NCBI GenBank assembly: GCA_023525975.1
Contig: CM042020.1
Location: forward strand, 111,957,207-112,021,206
From: Smallanthus sonchifolius
Lineage: Eukaryota > Streptophyta > Magnoliopsida > Asterales > Asteraceae
Length of the DNA stretch: 64,000 nt
Direction: 5' to 3'
Numbering within the stretch: position 1 is the first letter of the stretch; the number at the start of each line of letters is the position of its first letter. Shown here piece by piece: positions 52,973 to 64,000 of the stretch. The translations under genes were made by a program, and so were the position numbers. The notes beneath the pieces are model-generated. The model worked only from the letters and a program-made list of their open reading frames with translations, ran no database searches and was not told where the DNA came from.

Positions 52973-53920
52973 ATGCCGAGACAAGGAAATAAAAGCGGAT
53001 CATCTCAAAATACTAGAGGAAGACAAAAGCAAGTAATAGAAACTAATGAAACTCTGGAACAAAGAAATCAGAAAGCTGAAATTCAAAAGCTTATCTATGA
53101 GGGAATTAAAGATGATATTCCCACTATATTAAAAGCCATTCAAGAAAATAAACCCACGAATCAAAAACATGTAGAATGTAAAGATGAGCGGGACGATTAT
53201 CGTAGTTCGAATGGTGATAATTCTGAAGAAGGAAATAGTAAGAAAAGAAAAAGGAAATGCGGGTGTACATACCATGCATTCCAGGCCTGCAAACCTACTG
53301 AGTTTGCCAGTAGTGAGGGAACCATAGCAGCCTTGCGATGGCTCGAGAAAACTGAATCAGTATTCGCCATCAGCAAGTGTGCTGATGAGGATATGGTGTT
53401 ATACACTTAAAATTTATTTAAAGACAAAGTGTTGGAGTGGTGGAACTCCGTGATACAGGAAAAGGGTAGGATAAATGCCTATGCCCTTAAATGGAAAGAA
53501 TTCCGGGAGCTAATGATCCGGAAGTTCAGACCTATCAATGAACAGGAAAGAATTGAAACTAAATTCTTAAATCACCGCATGTTTGGTGTCAAGCAAAGGA
53601 ATTGGCTGAGGAGATTCGAGATATGGTTAAGGCTACAATGCCTAAAACCATAGAGTCCGCCATTGAGCTGGGTGGCATAATAACTGATGGGATGATCCAG
53701 AAACAAGAGGAAAACAAGGTGAAAGAAGTCACTAGAAAGGCTGAACAGAACTGTAAAAGCAATATTTTCTGGATGAAAAAGAATCAGTCTACGAAGAAAA
53801 GGTTTAATTCTCCAAACCCTGAATGTAATACCTGCAGGAGGAGATATGGAGGGAAATGTTACTTTGAGAAATCTCCTTTCTGTAAATTTTGCAAAGCGGC
53901 AGGACATACACTTTAAAACT
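52973..53920 (+). pseudogene. Element I gag capsid and zinc-knuckle region
   Basis: Frames read MPRQGNKSGSSQNTRG..., CTYHAFQACKPTEFASSEGT, ALRWLEKTESVFAISKCADE, then after a stop LEWWNSVIQEKGR and MIRKFRPINEQERIETKFLN, and CNTCRRRYGGKCYFEKSPF with CKFCKAAGHT. This is the gypsy Gag order (capsid, then CCHC-type knuckles). At least two stops and one frame change break it. Confidence 0.85.
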
Positions 53921-55960
53921 CCCGGAGAAAGAAAAATGTGACCTGTTTCAGCTGCGAGGAACAGGGCCGCTACAATTCGTCATGCCCAAAGCTAAATCAG
54001 GCAAGTTCTAGAGGAACAAGGGCTAACAAAGAAACAAAGAAAAATGTTCGAGCCTTCGTACTAAACACCCGTGATGCTGCAACCATTCCGGACGCAGTCA
54101 ATGTTACGTTCCTCGTCAATAATATTTATGCTAAAGTATTATCTAACTCTGGTGAAAATTTAAGTTTTATAGATTATAAATTTTGTAATCTATTAAACGA
54201 GCCCTTACTTACAGTAAATAGAATCTAAGAAGTAGAGACGACTGAAGGGAATTTAGTAAAGACATCTGAATCCCTAGATAATTGTAGTATCGCAATATCT
54301 GGACACATCATATCGGCTCGGTTAATGCAAATGAAACTATTTGGGTTTGATGTTGTCCTAGGAATGGATTGGTTATCCAATAATCAAGCCCATATCCTTT
54401 GTGATAATAAAGCCACAGAATTACGTACACCATCGGGAAAATCAATAACAATCTATGGCGACAAGCAAACTCGATAGTTGGGAATCATCTCAATGATAAA
54501 AGCTACGTAATGTCTTCAGAAGGGATGTATTGCATATCTAGTTCAGGTAGCTGCTAGTACAGAAGAGAAGAAGATAGAAAACATACATGTAGTATCTGAA
54601 TACATAGATGTATTCCCAAGCGAATTAACGTGTATACCACCCAAGCAGGAAGTGGAGTTTAAAATAACCCTAGTACCGGGTACGACATCGATCGCCAAAT
54701 CTCCATACCGATTAACTCCAACGGAGATGAAAGAACTGAAAAAGCAATTAAATAAATTGCTTGAGAAATGATTCATAAGACCGAGCTCATCTCCATGGGG
54801 TGCTCCTATTCTCCAAGAATCGATGATCTATTCGATCAACTACAAGGCGCATGCCATTTCTCAAAAAATAGATATTTGTTATGGTTATCACCGATTAAAG
54901 GTTCAACAGGAAGACATCCCAAAAAATGGCCTTCCGAACCAGATATGGACATTATGAGTTCACAATTATGGCGTTTGGACTTACTAATGCTTCATTAGCG
55001 TTTATGGATATGATGAATCGTATCTATTGACCTTATTAGATAAATTTGTTATCGTATTCATTGAAGATATAGTTATTTATTCTAAGTCGAAAGTAGAACA
55101 AGGAAAGCATCTCGGAATAGTGCTAGAACTTCTGAGAAAAGAGAAGATGTACACTAAATTCTTTAAATGCGAATTTTGTTTTCCGGAAGTATAGTTTCTC
55201 GGTTATGTAGTGAATGCAAAAGGTATTTAGGTGAACCTAGCAAAAATTGAAGCTATATCCAAATGGGAAATCCAAAAATCACCAACTTAAGTCCATAGTT
55301 ACCTAGGTCCGGCGATAATACAGATGATTCATTCACGATTTCTCAAAGATAGCGGTACCACTAACTACTTTGACTTGCAAAACTGTAAAGTATGAGTGGG
55401 GACCCAAACAAGAAGAAGCTTTCTAAATCCTGAAACAAAAACTAACAAATGCACCCATACTGGCCTTACCAGATGGTAACGAAGACTTTGTGGTATACTG
55501 CGATGCTTCACACAACGGCCTAGGTTGTGTGTTGATGCAAAGAAACAAAATTATCGTTTATGCATCTCGACAATTAAAACCCACAAAAAGAATTATACGA
55601 CTCACGATTTAGAGTTAGGTGCCATAATTTTTGCCCTGGAATTATGGAGGCACTATCTCTATGGAGTCAAATTCACAGTTTATACTGACCACAACAGTTT
55701 AAAATACATCTTTGGTCAGAAAGAATTGAATATGAGACAACGAAGATGGTTAGAATTCTTAAGCGACTATGTTTGTGAAATCTGCTGCCATGAAGGAAAG
55801 GCAAATGTCGTTGCAGATGCCTTAAGCAGAAAATAAAGAGAGAAACCCAAATGAGTTCACGCCTTAAGACTTGATCTTCATATTGATCTTATGTCTCAAT
55901 TAAAAGATGCCCAACAGTTAGCTCAAGCTGAAAAAATATGGAAAAAGAAGTGCTATCGTT
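53921..55960 (+). pseudogene. Element I pol: protease, reverse transcriptase, RNase H (decayed)
   Basis: In order: a further knuckle (CFSCEEQGRYNSSCPK), protease region (SNSGENLSFID, normally DSGA), LGMDWLSNNQAHI, RT N-terminus (KSPYRLTPTEMKELKKQL), the fingers-palm junction missing about 20 residues around 54830, an altered catalytic box FIEDIVIYS (normally FIDDILVYS), and a well-preserved RNase H (YTTHDLELGAIIFALELWRH, YTDHNSLKYIFGQKELNM, GKANVVADALSRK). Integrase and 3' LTR are absent; copia sequence begins at about 55970. Altered protease and RT active sites show it is dead. Confidence 0.85.
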
Positions 55961-55969
55961 ATAGGTGGC

Positions 55970-56560
55970 TTGAGCGTGTACATGTAGAATCCACGAAAAC
56001 CATGTACACATAGAAGCTGTGAGACGAGTTCTAAGGTATGTGAAAGCTACTTTGAACTATGGCATTAAGTTCAAGAAACACTCGAAGCTAGAACTTATTG
56101 GATATAGTAATACAGATTACGTCGGGGATGTGGATACGAGCAGATCACAACTGGTTACTTGTTTATGTTGGGAGGAAATCTATCGTTTGGTACAACAAAA
56201 GAAAACCTGTTGTGTCATTGTCTACCACAGAAGCAGAGTATCGAGCAACTGCTATGGCTACGCAAGAAGCAACGTGGCTAAGGTTACTTATGAAAGACTT
56301 GAATCAAGATCTAGAGAATGATAAAGTAACTTTGTTTTGTGAAAACATGTATTCAATCAGGCTAGCTGAGAACCCATCCTTTCATGCAAGAGCGAAACAC
56401 ATTGAGGTTTATTGCCGCTGTGTAAGGGATTGCAAGAGGAAATAACCTTGGAGTATATAAATACTCAAAAGCAAGCAGCTGATATGCTTACTAAGAGCTT
56501 GCAAGGACCGAAGATAGTGGATTTTTGCAAAGGATTAAACATGGAAGTTGGTGTTGAGAG
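55970..56560 (+). pseudogene. Ty1/copia element K, RNase H part
   Basis: Frames read EAVRRVLRYVKATLNYGIKF, ELIGYSNTDYVGDVDTSRSQ, VVSLSTTEAEYRATAMATQE, NPSFHARAKHIEVYC and TQKQAADMLTKSLQGPKIVD. This is the copia RNase H and pol C-terminus, separated from its RT (49430-49833) by the gypsy insertion. Several frameshifts are present. It is interrupted at 56561 by solo LTR H. Confidence 0.9.
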
Positions 56561-56799
56561 TGTAAGGCCCCTTTCCAGGGTGACCTCACTCGTTGGATTT
56601 ACTCATAAATATAGTCATCAAACACTGAACTAAAAATTTAAAAATTCATAAAGTAGCGGGAGCATATATCATTCAGTTACATAACAACGGAAGTCTTAAA
56701 CATAACATAACATGGTTCGATCATAAGATTCAAATAAACAGGATGTCAGTCTTGTGCCAAATAGCTTTTATGCCTTTGCACGCCCTTTCTTCTTAATAC

Positions 56800-57539
56800 C
56801 TGAAATGTATTCTCAAAGTCAGCTAACGCTGGTGAGTTCCAGTTTAACAATTAGGTATAAGCATCATTTCTTTATAAGTATAAATATATAATTATACAAA
56901 TACACATTTAACACATCCTTGCCTTCATATCTTTAATTTATGAGTATATATATATATATATATTATTCACCTTTGCATTCATTGGTCATACACATGAGGG
57001 TGATCAGCCCAACATTGATTTGCGTAAGTCACAAAGACAAACGTTCTCGAACTACCGTCGTAGCTCATTTACTTCACCGTCCGACTCTAGAAACCGTCCG
57101 TCAATAGCTTAAAACCGTCCGCCAAAACCTTCGGCCGTCCGTCATACCGTACCACAGTCGTAGTTCGTAATTCGCCCGTCTACCCGAAGTCATCCGTTTC
57201 CCACACGAACTATTATTTATGCAACTGTTCTACTTTCTATCCTTTGGCAATGAATGTGACCGTCCGTTAATGCCCTTTTATATGTCCTAGATGATGTAGG
57301 TACGCATATGTCCCGGTTGTAAAATAGTCACGTGGTCGTCCGTCTACCGAAGTAGCCGTTATCATCAAAGCGTTCACAACGTTTACATACATTCATAACA
57401 TGCAATATATAAAATATAAAGCAAGATTTCATTCATTTACGTTATGCCATTCGTTCATTCATTCTTTATATACATACGCTTCATTCTTTGTTCATTATTC
57501 ATTCTTCATATATCACGTATGATCATCTTAGCATTCATA

Positions 57540-57577
<38 letters not shown>

Positions 57578-57689
57578 CACATATGTTCATATTGGCATTC
57601 ATAACAATCATTCATTTAGTGTATACACTTCAGCCCCAAAACATTTAAAATGATTTGCATGTAACATATAGGGGCACATGGAACTCACC
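56800..57689 (-). promoter_or_regulatory. Putative intron of LTR H with 13-bp complementary ends
   Basis: On the minus strand the donor is CTG/GTGAGTTCCA and the acceptor ACATTTCAG/GT. CTGGTGAGTTCCA and TGGAACTCACCAG (plus positions 57679-57691 and 56829-56841) are perfectly complementary over 13 bp, the longest example in the window. AGCGTTAGCTGAC follows the second arm. Confidence 0.55.
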
Positions 57690-57784
57690 AGATGAGCAGT
57701 TCCCGAAGGATACTTAAGAGCTCCGAGTTTGGTAGGTGCTAACAGATCTGTCAAGGTCACGAATGGAACAAGGTTATAACCTAC

Positions 57785-58070
57785 ATATTTCATTCGAAAT
57801 CAATATGTCCGAAATCTTGATTGACCGAAATCTTTTTCAACCGAAAACTTATTTCGATCGAAAAATTCTGTTCGAAATCCTTTCCTAACCAAAAACTTTT
57901 CGACCGAAATTTTCTGTCCGAAATCTATGATGTCCGAATTACTTTTCGATCGAAATGTTCTGTCCAAAATCTATGATGTCCAAATTACTTTTCGATCGAA
58001 ATGTCCCGTCCGAAATACTTTTCGGACGTTTCAGAGTTTTCGGACGATTCACAGAGTTTTCGTACGATTC
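57785..58070. repeat. Short repeats with TTTCGATCGAAA palindromes in LTR H
   Basis: Irregular repeats of 'ccgaaatcttttt', 'cgaccgaaa' and 'ttttcgatcgaaatgt' occur between the presumed start site and the donor on the LTR's strand, the position occupied by the hairpin arrays of A, C and G. Confidence 0.75.
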
Positions 58071-58553
58071 ATATGTTTTTGGTTGATTTCTTCGTTTTTG
58101 ATCCAAGATTCGATCTTCTTACGTCCAAAACTATGAAGCTAGATACATACTTTTTATGCAATTTCATACGTAAAAATCCCGTCTTTATGTAAATCTTGTT
58201 ACAAACCCTAAAACACACTTTCAAACAAAAAAAACTCATATTCAAGCATGATGGTTACCTGTTTTCGTTTTCTCTTTGTTGCTAGACGCTGTTGGGATGT
58301 GGAGCAACGATTCCCAAGACTTTGAGTTTGATCTCGAGCTCTCTCTCTAACTCATTTTCTCTCTCTCTCTAGGTTTGCGAAAGTGATGAGAATGAGGAAG
58401 AGGTGTGAGGCTGCTGAGGTATGAGGGTTTCCTCATGCCTTCCGCCCATGGGCTGGCCCTCCCCTTTACCCCCTTGATCCAAACTTTAATTCTTGCGTTG
58501 TAATTCTCGATCTCGTTCTTTTGATCCGTTCCCAACTTATTTGGGATATTATA

Positions 58554-59165
58554 GAGAGGGAGTGATAAAGTTAGTAAAATCAAGGGCGGTACAGTTGATC
58601 TCAAATGGAGGGTTTGGTGGAGATCATAAAGTTTAAAGGGTTATAATAATAACTTAGTCATTAAATTTGTTTATTTTTGATAATTAAGTTGAAGAGATGT
58701 AAAAACTCCACTTTGATAATAATTCCCGAATTCAATCAAGTACAAGCCTTGGATCCCTTTCATCTATGAGATCACCTTCTATTTATAGGATTTTTACATT
58801 CTCTTTCCTCTAACCGTATGATAGTGACAGCCCATTTCTTATTGGTTCCTTCTTCTCGTGGGCCCTCATGGTAGTTAAGAAGTTAGATTTCTTTCTTTTA
58901 GGCCCCTTATGTATGATCCTTTCATCATACGTCGTCATAAGTTATTTTACTTAGTATTCTGTAAGGAGTCTATAACTTACATAGCAAGTTTAGAATAGCT
59001 ATAAATATGGGTTTATTTATTTGATTTTATTCATTCAGAAATTCATTAGAATCTAGAATTCACTTGTAACCATTTTTAAGTTCTAATAAAAAGAGTTGAA
59101 CAAGTTTAAGTTGGTGTATTGTTTCGGTCGTTACCTTCTTATGATCCTGTACAGGTTCAACATAT
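58554..59165 (+). mobile_element. Copia K: end of internal region, polypurine tract and 3' LTR
   Basis: After the gagag duplication the copia sequence continues, with a purine-rich aaatggaggg at about 58602 and an LTR from about 58614 (tggtggagatcataaagttt) to about 59160 (ggtcgttaccttcttatgat). It contains a possible TATA (ctataaatatggg, 59000). The same LTR family is at 17952-18241. The LTR ends are not exact. Confidence 0.65.
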
Positions 59166-59626
59166 ACCACAAGTGGAGTTGATGATTCGATGGTTTTGAT
59201 TCTCAAGGAGTAATCAGTTTTCAAATCATTACAACTAATTATTTTTTGCGGATCATCTTTTGTTCAATGAAAATCCAAAAGATAAAACTATACATGTTTT
59301 ATAAGAATCTGTTATCATATTGTAGACAAAATTTGTCGGATACGATTTTTTTTTGTTTTTTTATTTTGGCATCTGAAAGAGCCATAATATAGTTTGGAAT
59401 AAAAAATCAAATTACGATGACCCAATCTTTTATGAATGTGACCATTCCCACATTAAACTACTACTAATTATTCCATATATATAGCCGCTTGTATATCATT
59501 GAATACAATGACCCATCACCTTCATCTTCTAGGCTCTTTTATCTTCTGAAACAGCCACGCAACAACCATCACTACCATGCATTTTATAGCATTGTTCTTT
59601 GAGAGAGATAGAGAGAGACATATACA
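59166..59626. other. Non-coding AT-rich DNA
   Basis: No gene or element end is recognised. Confidence 0.5.
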
Positions 59627-60026
59627 GGGGAAAGATCAAGAGAAAATCACATAATTAAGTGAAAATCGAAAAAACTACCAAGAATCAATCAAATAATTTA
59701 TAGATTTTATTTTTTTTAATTTATTTCTAAGTGTATTAATATAATATTACACAATTTACCAAAAAAATCATCTTACGTATTGTGTTTTACATATACGTAA
59801 CTACAATTTTTTGTTTTCTCTTTACGTATACATAACATTATGTGTTACGTATACGTAAGTTGATACTTAAATTATTTTTTTTGGTAAAAACGTGTAATAT
59901 TACATTGATACTCATATAAATAAAATAAAATAAAAAATAATGATTATTATATGATTGATTAAAATTGATTTTCTTAGTGGTTTTCTCGGTTTTCGCCTAA
60001 TTGTGTGATTTTCTGTTAAACCCTCC
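59627..60026. mobile_element. Foldback MITE
   Basis: The left arm (agaaaatcacataattaagt, gaatcaatcaaataat) is mirrored on the right (attatatgattgattaaaat, aattgtgtgattttct). The centre carries mirrored 'acgtatacgtaa'-like pieces. About 400 bp, no coding, weak relation to the (TA)n chain families. Confidence 0.6.
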
Positions 60027-60430
60027 ACTGTGTATATACACGTTCTTTTGAGAACTAACATGTATTATCTATTATTGTAATTAATATATAAATTGACTAA
60101 AATTTATGTAAACTTTAATATGTTTAAGGTTTAGTTTTAAAAACATGGTAATTATAGTCGTTTGTCTAAATGCAAATATGCACATATATTCACAAATATA
60201 TGCATAATAGTCACACTTTTATACTTTAAAAAAATATTAAGAAGAGGAGATAAAATCAAATAAAGAGTAGCGAGAGATAAATAAAACATTGTTTTCCACT
60301 TTTACGTTTTCACTAAAGTGACACATACACGTCGTATGCGTTTCTCTCGATTCTCAACATTTAGTTGGTTCTCAAAAGAATGTGTCCATATATATGTGTG
60401 TGTGTGTCTCTCTCTCTCTATATATATATA

Positions 60431-61163
60431 GGGAGAAGTTCATGAGATAACTTATTTTAATGAGAGAACTAGAGAACTACTTATTAAAGCGGAAAAAAAC
60501 TCAAAAAAATAATAAAAAAATCATAACTCAAAATATAAATCAAAAACTAAAAAAGTGGTTCGGAGACCATGTTTCCCACGTCGTCCTCGTTAAAAAAAAC
60601 ATAAAAAATGCCCGGTTTAGCTTTTATGGTTAGGTTTTTGGGTTTAGCTTTTTGAGGGTATGGGTGGGTTTAGGTTTTTGGGTGGGTGTGTGTGGTGGGG
60701 GGGGGGGTAGGTTTTTGGGTGGGGGTGTTGGGGGGGGGGGTAGGTTTTTGGGTGGGGGTGGTGTGGGGGGGGGGGGGGGTTTAGGTTTTTTGGTGGTGGG
60801 GTGGGTGGGGGGGGGGGGTTAGGTTTTTTTGGTGGTGGGGTGGGGTGGGGTTAGGTTTTTGGGTGGGGGGTGTGGTGGGGGGTTTAGGTTTTTGAGAGTA
60901 GGTTAGGTTTTTGAGGTGATACTACACATATGCAGTATTGAAAATAAGAAGAAAAAAGAAAGTTAATTCTTGTTTTTTATAAAGTTATTTATACTCAAAT
61001 GAAAGATAAATAAATTCTTAATTTAATGGTGCAATTTTTTTTAAAAAATAATAACTTATGCAAAAGATAAAAATGTTTAAAGATTTATATATTTTAAGTT
61101 CCAATTTTATATTTGCTCTATAAAATTCAACCCTTCTCTTTTTAGTGGTTCTCTAGTTCTCTA
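60431..61163 (+). mobile_element. G-rich (TA)n MITE, third copy
   Basis: The head (gggagaagttcatgagataa), the 'aaaaagtggttcggagacc' and 'cccacgtcgtcctcg' middle and the G-rich tract (60600-60925) match the elements at 4486-5390. The right side has extra A/T-rich DNA and ends ggttctctagttctcta, the inverse of the head. It is preceded by a TG/TC/TA compound microsatellite (60399-60430). Confidence 0.7.
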
Positions 61164-61187
61164 ATTATATATATATATATATATATA

Positions 61188-61648
61188 AGAAAAGCACCCT
61201 ATTGGTAAGAAAACTAGAAAACCCTTCCCCTCAAAATTTTAAATCTTGATAATTTTTTCGTACGTTATCATTTTTTCAAAAAACTAACCATAAAATCGAA
61301 CATTTTTTTATTTCGAATTTGATTATTAAAGTTACTATATTAAAAAAAAACATTTTTTTACGTGTCGGATTTATTCAATATTACATATACGCAGTATGAT
61401 GATACTGTATATATGCAGTAGAATGATACTAGTATGATGATGCTACATATATGTAGTATCGAATAAGTTCTGACGCGTTAATTTTTTATTTTTAATATAG
61501 CAACATTATAATCAAATTAAAGATAAGAATGCTTAATTTATTAGTATAATTTAAAAAAAATAATAACGTATGGAAAATTTATTAATGTTTTTAGGGGAGG
61601 AGTTTTCTAGTTTTGTCATGAAAATTAGTTTTCTTATGAATCCAACCC

Positions 61649-61649
<1 letters not shown>
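61188..61649. mobile_element. (TA)n-flanked foldback MITE in the second chain
   Basis: Left aaaactagaaaacccttccc pairs with right ggggaggagttttctagttt. Internally there are several inverted 'tactacatatatgcagta'-like pieces. (TA)n lies on both sides (61164-61187 and 61650-61684). Confidence 0.65.
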
Positions 61650-61700
<51 letters not shown>

Positions 61701-62033
61701 CCTGAGAAAACTCATTCTTAGAGAGTAACCTGATTGATAAAACCCATTAATATCAATCAAAATCATTATCTTTATTATTGGAATATCATTACTACACATA
61801 TACAATGTTATGGTCTTTTATGTATATGTGTAAATTCACATGCGTTAAAAAAAGTACACATGTTTAATTTGTAACTATACGGTGTAAACATGTAACGTGT
61901 GTAAACACAAAGTACACATGTGTAAGCTTTTTAACACATGTGAATTTACACATATATATAAAATACCATAACGTTGTATATGTGTAATATGATATTCCAT
62001 CAATAAAAATAATGATTTTGAATTATCTTGATA
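61701..62033. mobile_element. Third member of the second (TA)n chain, cut by LTR N
   Basis: The arms atcaatcaaaatcattatc and gataatgattttg-like (62010) are mirrored, with 'acacatatacaatgttatgg' against 'ccataacgttgtatatgtgt'. The right end lacks its outermost bases, where LTR-like sequence begins. Confidence 0.6.
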
Positions 62034-62039
62034 AGTTTC

Positions 62040-63257
62040 GGGCAGCACTAGTGTCTATACTTTTACAGATTAGACAATGTATTTGACTTATCGCTTTCTT
62101 TCTATTTGTTTATAAAACATATAGTTAAATAAACATGTTCTCTATTCTTTCTGCTGTTTATAAAACGTTTAAGTAATATAAACCTGTTCTCTGTTCTTTC
62201 TGTTATTTATAAAACGTTTAAGTAATATAAAACGGTTCTCTGTTCTTTCTGTTGTTTATAAAAGGTTTAAGTAATATAAAACTATACTTCATACTTCTTC
62301 TTTTGTTTATAAAAGTTTAGTTAAATAAACATTTCCTTTGTTATCTGACACGTTTAAGTAATAAATTACATTATTATAAACGTCTAATTCTGAGTATGCA
62401 CACTACCCTAATACAGTAAATAAAATAAGGAATTTTGACTCACCTGATAAGCTAGTGTAAACGTGCTATCACCTACTCACCAGTGTCGTTCGAAAATCCG
62501 AAGTGATAGTCAAACAAAATCAGTTCTAAATGTTATTCTGTTATAAGGGAAACTAAGGTTAGTTTCGTTGCATTATTCTAAGCAAAACTATGCTCATCTC
62601 ATTTTCTAACTTAAGCAAAACTAAGCTTCAAGTGAAACTATATCTCAGGCAAAACTAGGGTTAGTTTCGCTTCCCATAAGCTGAGCGAATCTAGTCAGTT
62701 TCGCTCCATTAATACTTTCCCTTGCTTAATAGTTTCGCTTGGTCGTGTTCCTTAGCATAAACCTAGGGTTTCTGCATGGAATGGCGGCGCAAGCTCTAAC
62801 TTGTCAAGATCATAGATTTTTACATTCAAACTTTGTATTTTAGGATCGTGATGCAAGATCTATGGTTCGTTTTACGTTTTAAACGTAAAAATCTATCCTT
62901 TTTATCAAAATCATTCAAAACTCATAAAAAATACAAAAACTCAGGTCTAGGTCGGAGTTTACCTCTGATTAGCTCGATTACTCAGAGTTTTTGCTTATAG
63001 ATGACGGAGAGACGTGTAGCAACAATCTAGACTCGAATCCGGCACTTTCTCTCTCTAGGATCTCTCTCTCTTTAGAAATCGCATGTGAGGCTGAAATGGG
63101 GAAAGGTGTGGGGCGGCTAGGGCTTGTAGCCCTTCCCCCTTTCCTCTCTACTCGGCCCTAAGCCCGACACCGAGCCCACTATCTATTCTTACCCTTTTCT
63201 TTATTCATTTTTCGAAACCCGCCTTTTATTTGTTGCTATTGTTTTCGGGATGTTACA
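62040..63257 (-). mobile_element. LTR N (chromovirus type), 3' part missing
   Basis: On the minus strand it starts TGTAACATCCCGAAAAC at 63257, has tctctctctaggatctctct at 63046-63072 (start-site region), GCGAAACTA..TAGTTTCGC repeats (62540-62760) and a donor (atcag/gtgagtc, about 62450), but no acceptor or LTR end. It is therefore truncated at about 62040 against a MITE. Confidence 0.6.
62540..62760. repeat. GAAACTA/TAGTTTC palindromic repeats in LTR N
   Basis: Five to six irregular repeats contain aaactagggttagtttcgct-like hairpins. The core CGAAACTA..TAGTTTCG is shared with LTRs A and C, again upstream of the donor on the LTR strand. Confidence 0.75.
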
Positions 63258-63324
63258 TCCCTGCGATTCCCTATTTTTTATAGGATGGTTCAAAATGGAA
63301 CAGCAAAAAAACAAGGAAAAGAGG

Positions 63325-63445
63325 GGAACCGACTCAAACGAAGTCCGACTGAGCTCATTCTATCGGCGTTGGAACTGTTTGGACGAGCTGGTTCCAACGC
63401 CGCTGGAATGAGTTCAATCGGAGTTCGTTAGAGCCGGTTCCCCTA
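63325..63445. repeat. Imperfect 120-bp hairpin
   Basis: Left ggggaaccgactcaaacga, gagctcattc and cggcgttggaac pair with right gttccaacgccg, gaatgagttc and gttagagccggttcccc. It has a miRNA-precursor-like shape but sits in repeat DNA, so a small MITE is more likely. Confidence 0.6.
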
Positions 63446-63465
63446 TGTTCCCCTTTTTTTAGCTT

Positions 63466-63712
63466 TAAGGTGTAGGTTTTTTTTTGTGGTGGTGGTGGTG
63501 GTGGTGGTGGTGGGGGGGACGGGGTTAGGTTTCTGGGTGGGTGGAGGGTTTAGGTTTTTGGGCTAGGGGAGGGGAATGTTTAGGCTTTTAAGGGTGTGGT
63601 GGGGTGGGGGTGTTAAGTTTTTAGGAGGTTGGGGGAAGGTTTAGGTTTTTTGTGGGGGTCTTCCCTAGTTCTTCGTTTTTTTTGTGGTTCCCTAAAGAAA
63701 CTTCCCTTATAT

Positions 63713-63775
<63 letters not shown>
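63466..63775 (+). mobile_element. G-rich MITE, fourth (partial) copy, with (TA)n end
   Basis: A (GGT)n run, GGTTTAGGTTTTTGGG units (63520-63655) and the tail 'gtggttccctaaagaaactt' lead into a TA microsatellite (63706-63774). The head of the element is not recognisable. Confidence 0.55.
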
Positions 63776-63780
<5 letters not shown>

Positions 63781-64000
63781 GAGGAAACACTATATGTGAG
63801 AATACACTCATGTAAAGTTTCTATTTTGCTTATATTATCTACACATAGCTATATATGTAGGTAAACGGTACAAAATTTAAAAAAATATAAACAAATTGGT
63901 TTGATGGTTTTTTCATTCACATAACATAGACATTTGTACGTAAGTAATAAAAAAAATTCTAAAATATGAACCATTTATAAAAAAGGATTATTGTATTTTA
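63776..64000. other. AT-rich DNA after the terminal microsatellite
   Basis: No gene is seen. The abrupt start after (TA)n suggests another chain member that continues beyond the window. Confidence 0.35.

Larger units (their letters stand above)
56561..58553 (-). mobile_element. Solo LTR H inserted at the end of copia pol
   Basis: A 1993-bp LTR lies on the minus strand, flanked by the perfect duplication gagag (56556-56560 and 58554-58558). Its plus-strand start TGTAAGGCCCCTTTC matches the style of LTR G's (TGTGAGGCCCC). The opposite end is degenerate (ttgggatattata instead of atgttaca). It contains a putative intron (56800-57688, minus), CCGTCCG repeats (57020-57190), a TA microsatellite (57540-57576), palindromic TTTCGATCGAAA repeats (57785-58070) and a pyrimidine-rich start region near 58350. 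Confidence 0.92.

Noticed and set aside
54400..55960. Functional pol in element I
   Set aside because: Stops, deletions and altered active-site residues (FIED instead of FIDD, NSGE instead of DSGA) exclude activity.
55968..55972. gcttg here equals the 5 bp before LTR J (49829-49833), suggesting a complete element between them
   Set aside because: The gypsy element has no integrase or 3' LTR before this point, so a true integration duplication is implausible. It could be chance or a junction from a deletion.

Overview
This is nuclear DNA of a flowering plant. The evidence is plant-type Ty3/gypsy and Ty1/copia LTR retrotransposons primed by initiator tRNA-Met, tRNA-derived SINEs, hAT-type MITEs, (TA)n-flanked foldback MITEs and a nuclear insertion of plastid DNA carrying atpF exon 1. 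The element styles remind me of Asteraceae, but that is an impression, not a proof. No complete host gene is visible. A 38-codon C-terminal tail at the left edge (2-118) and a possible transit-peptide exon (14419-14571) are the only candidate host coding pieces. The window is a repeat archive.

Left part (0-23 kb): a hAT MITE (1140-1434, perfect 8-bp target duplication). Then a 'train' of at least six different foldback elements joined end to end through shared (TA)n tracts (2.1-5.9 kb). Then a plastid insertion (about 7.1-7.6 kb), a decayed chromovirus LTR plus gag remnant (8.5-10.7 kb), long foldback elements, three SINEs and further hAT elements.

Middle (23.6-47.6 kb): a nested stack. A minus-strand chromovirus pol (F) was hit by solo LTR G (duplication cacga) and is cut by LTR/gag element B. 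The gag of B was hit by solo LTR C (gatga). Solo LTR C was hit by the complete element A at 31039-40354 (tttac). A has one uninterrupted 1527-codon Gag-Pol frame, and the only difference I saw between its LTRs is the length of one G-run, so it is a very recent insertion. A minus-strand gag start and LTR (E), interrupted in its primer-binding site by solo LTR D, closes the stack.

Right part (47.6-64 kb): LTR-like direct repeats. Next comes a copia pol (K) split by a decayed gypsy element (LTR J plus gag-pol I) and by solo LTR H (gagag). Last come a second (TA)n-linked foldback chain and another LTR (N).

Main novelty. Eight independent LTR loci (A, B, C, D, E, G, H, J; nine copies counting both A LTRs) share a plausible LTR-internal intron. 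The splice donor, normally (G)GTGAGTT, is exactly complementary to a short element (normally AACTCACC) just upstream of a conserved GCTGAY/TTGAC branch-like motif and CAG acceptor. The pairing extends to 11-13 bp in A, C, G and H, and it changes in a compensatory way between families. The same LTRs also carry family-specific arrays of short perfect palindromes, either just upstream of this donor (A, C, G, H, N) or just upstream of the TATA box (D, J). Together these suggest an RNA-structure-based control of leader splicing, which is an inference that needs RNA data.
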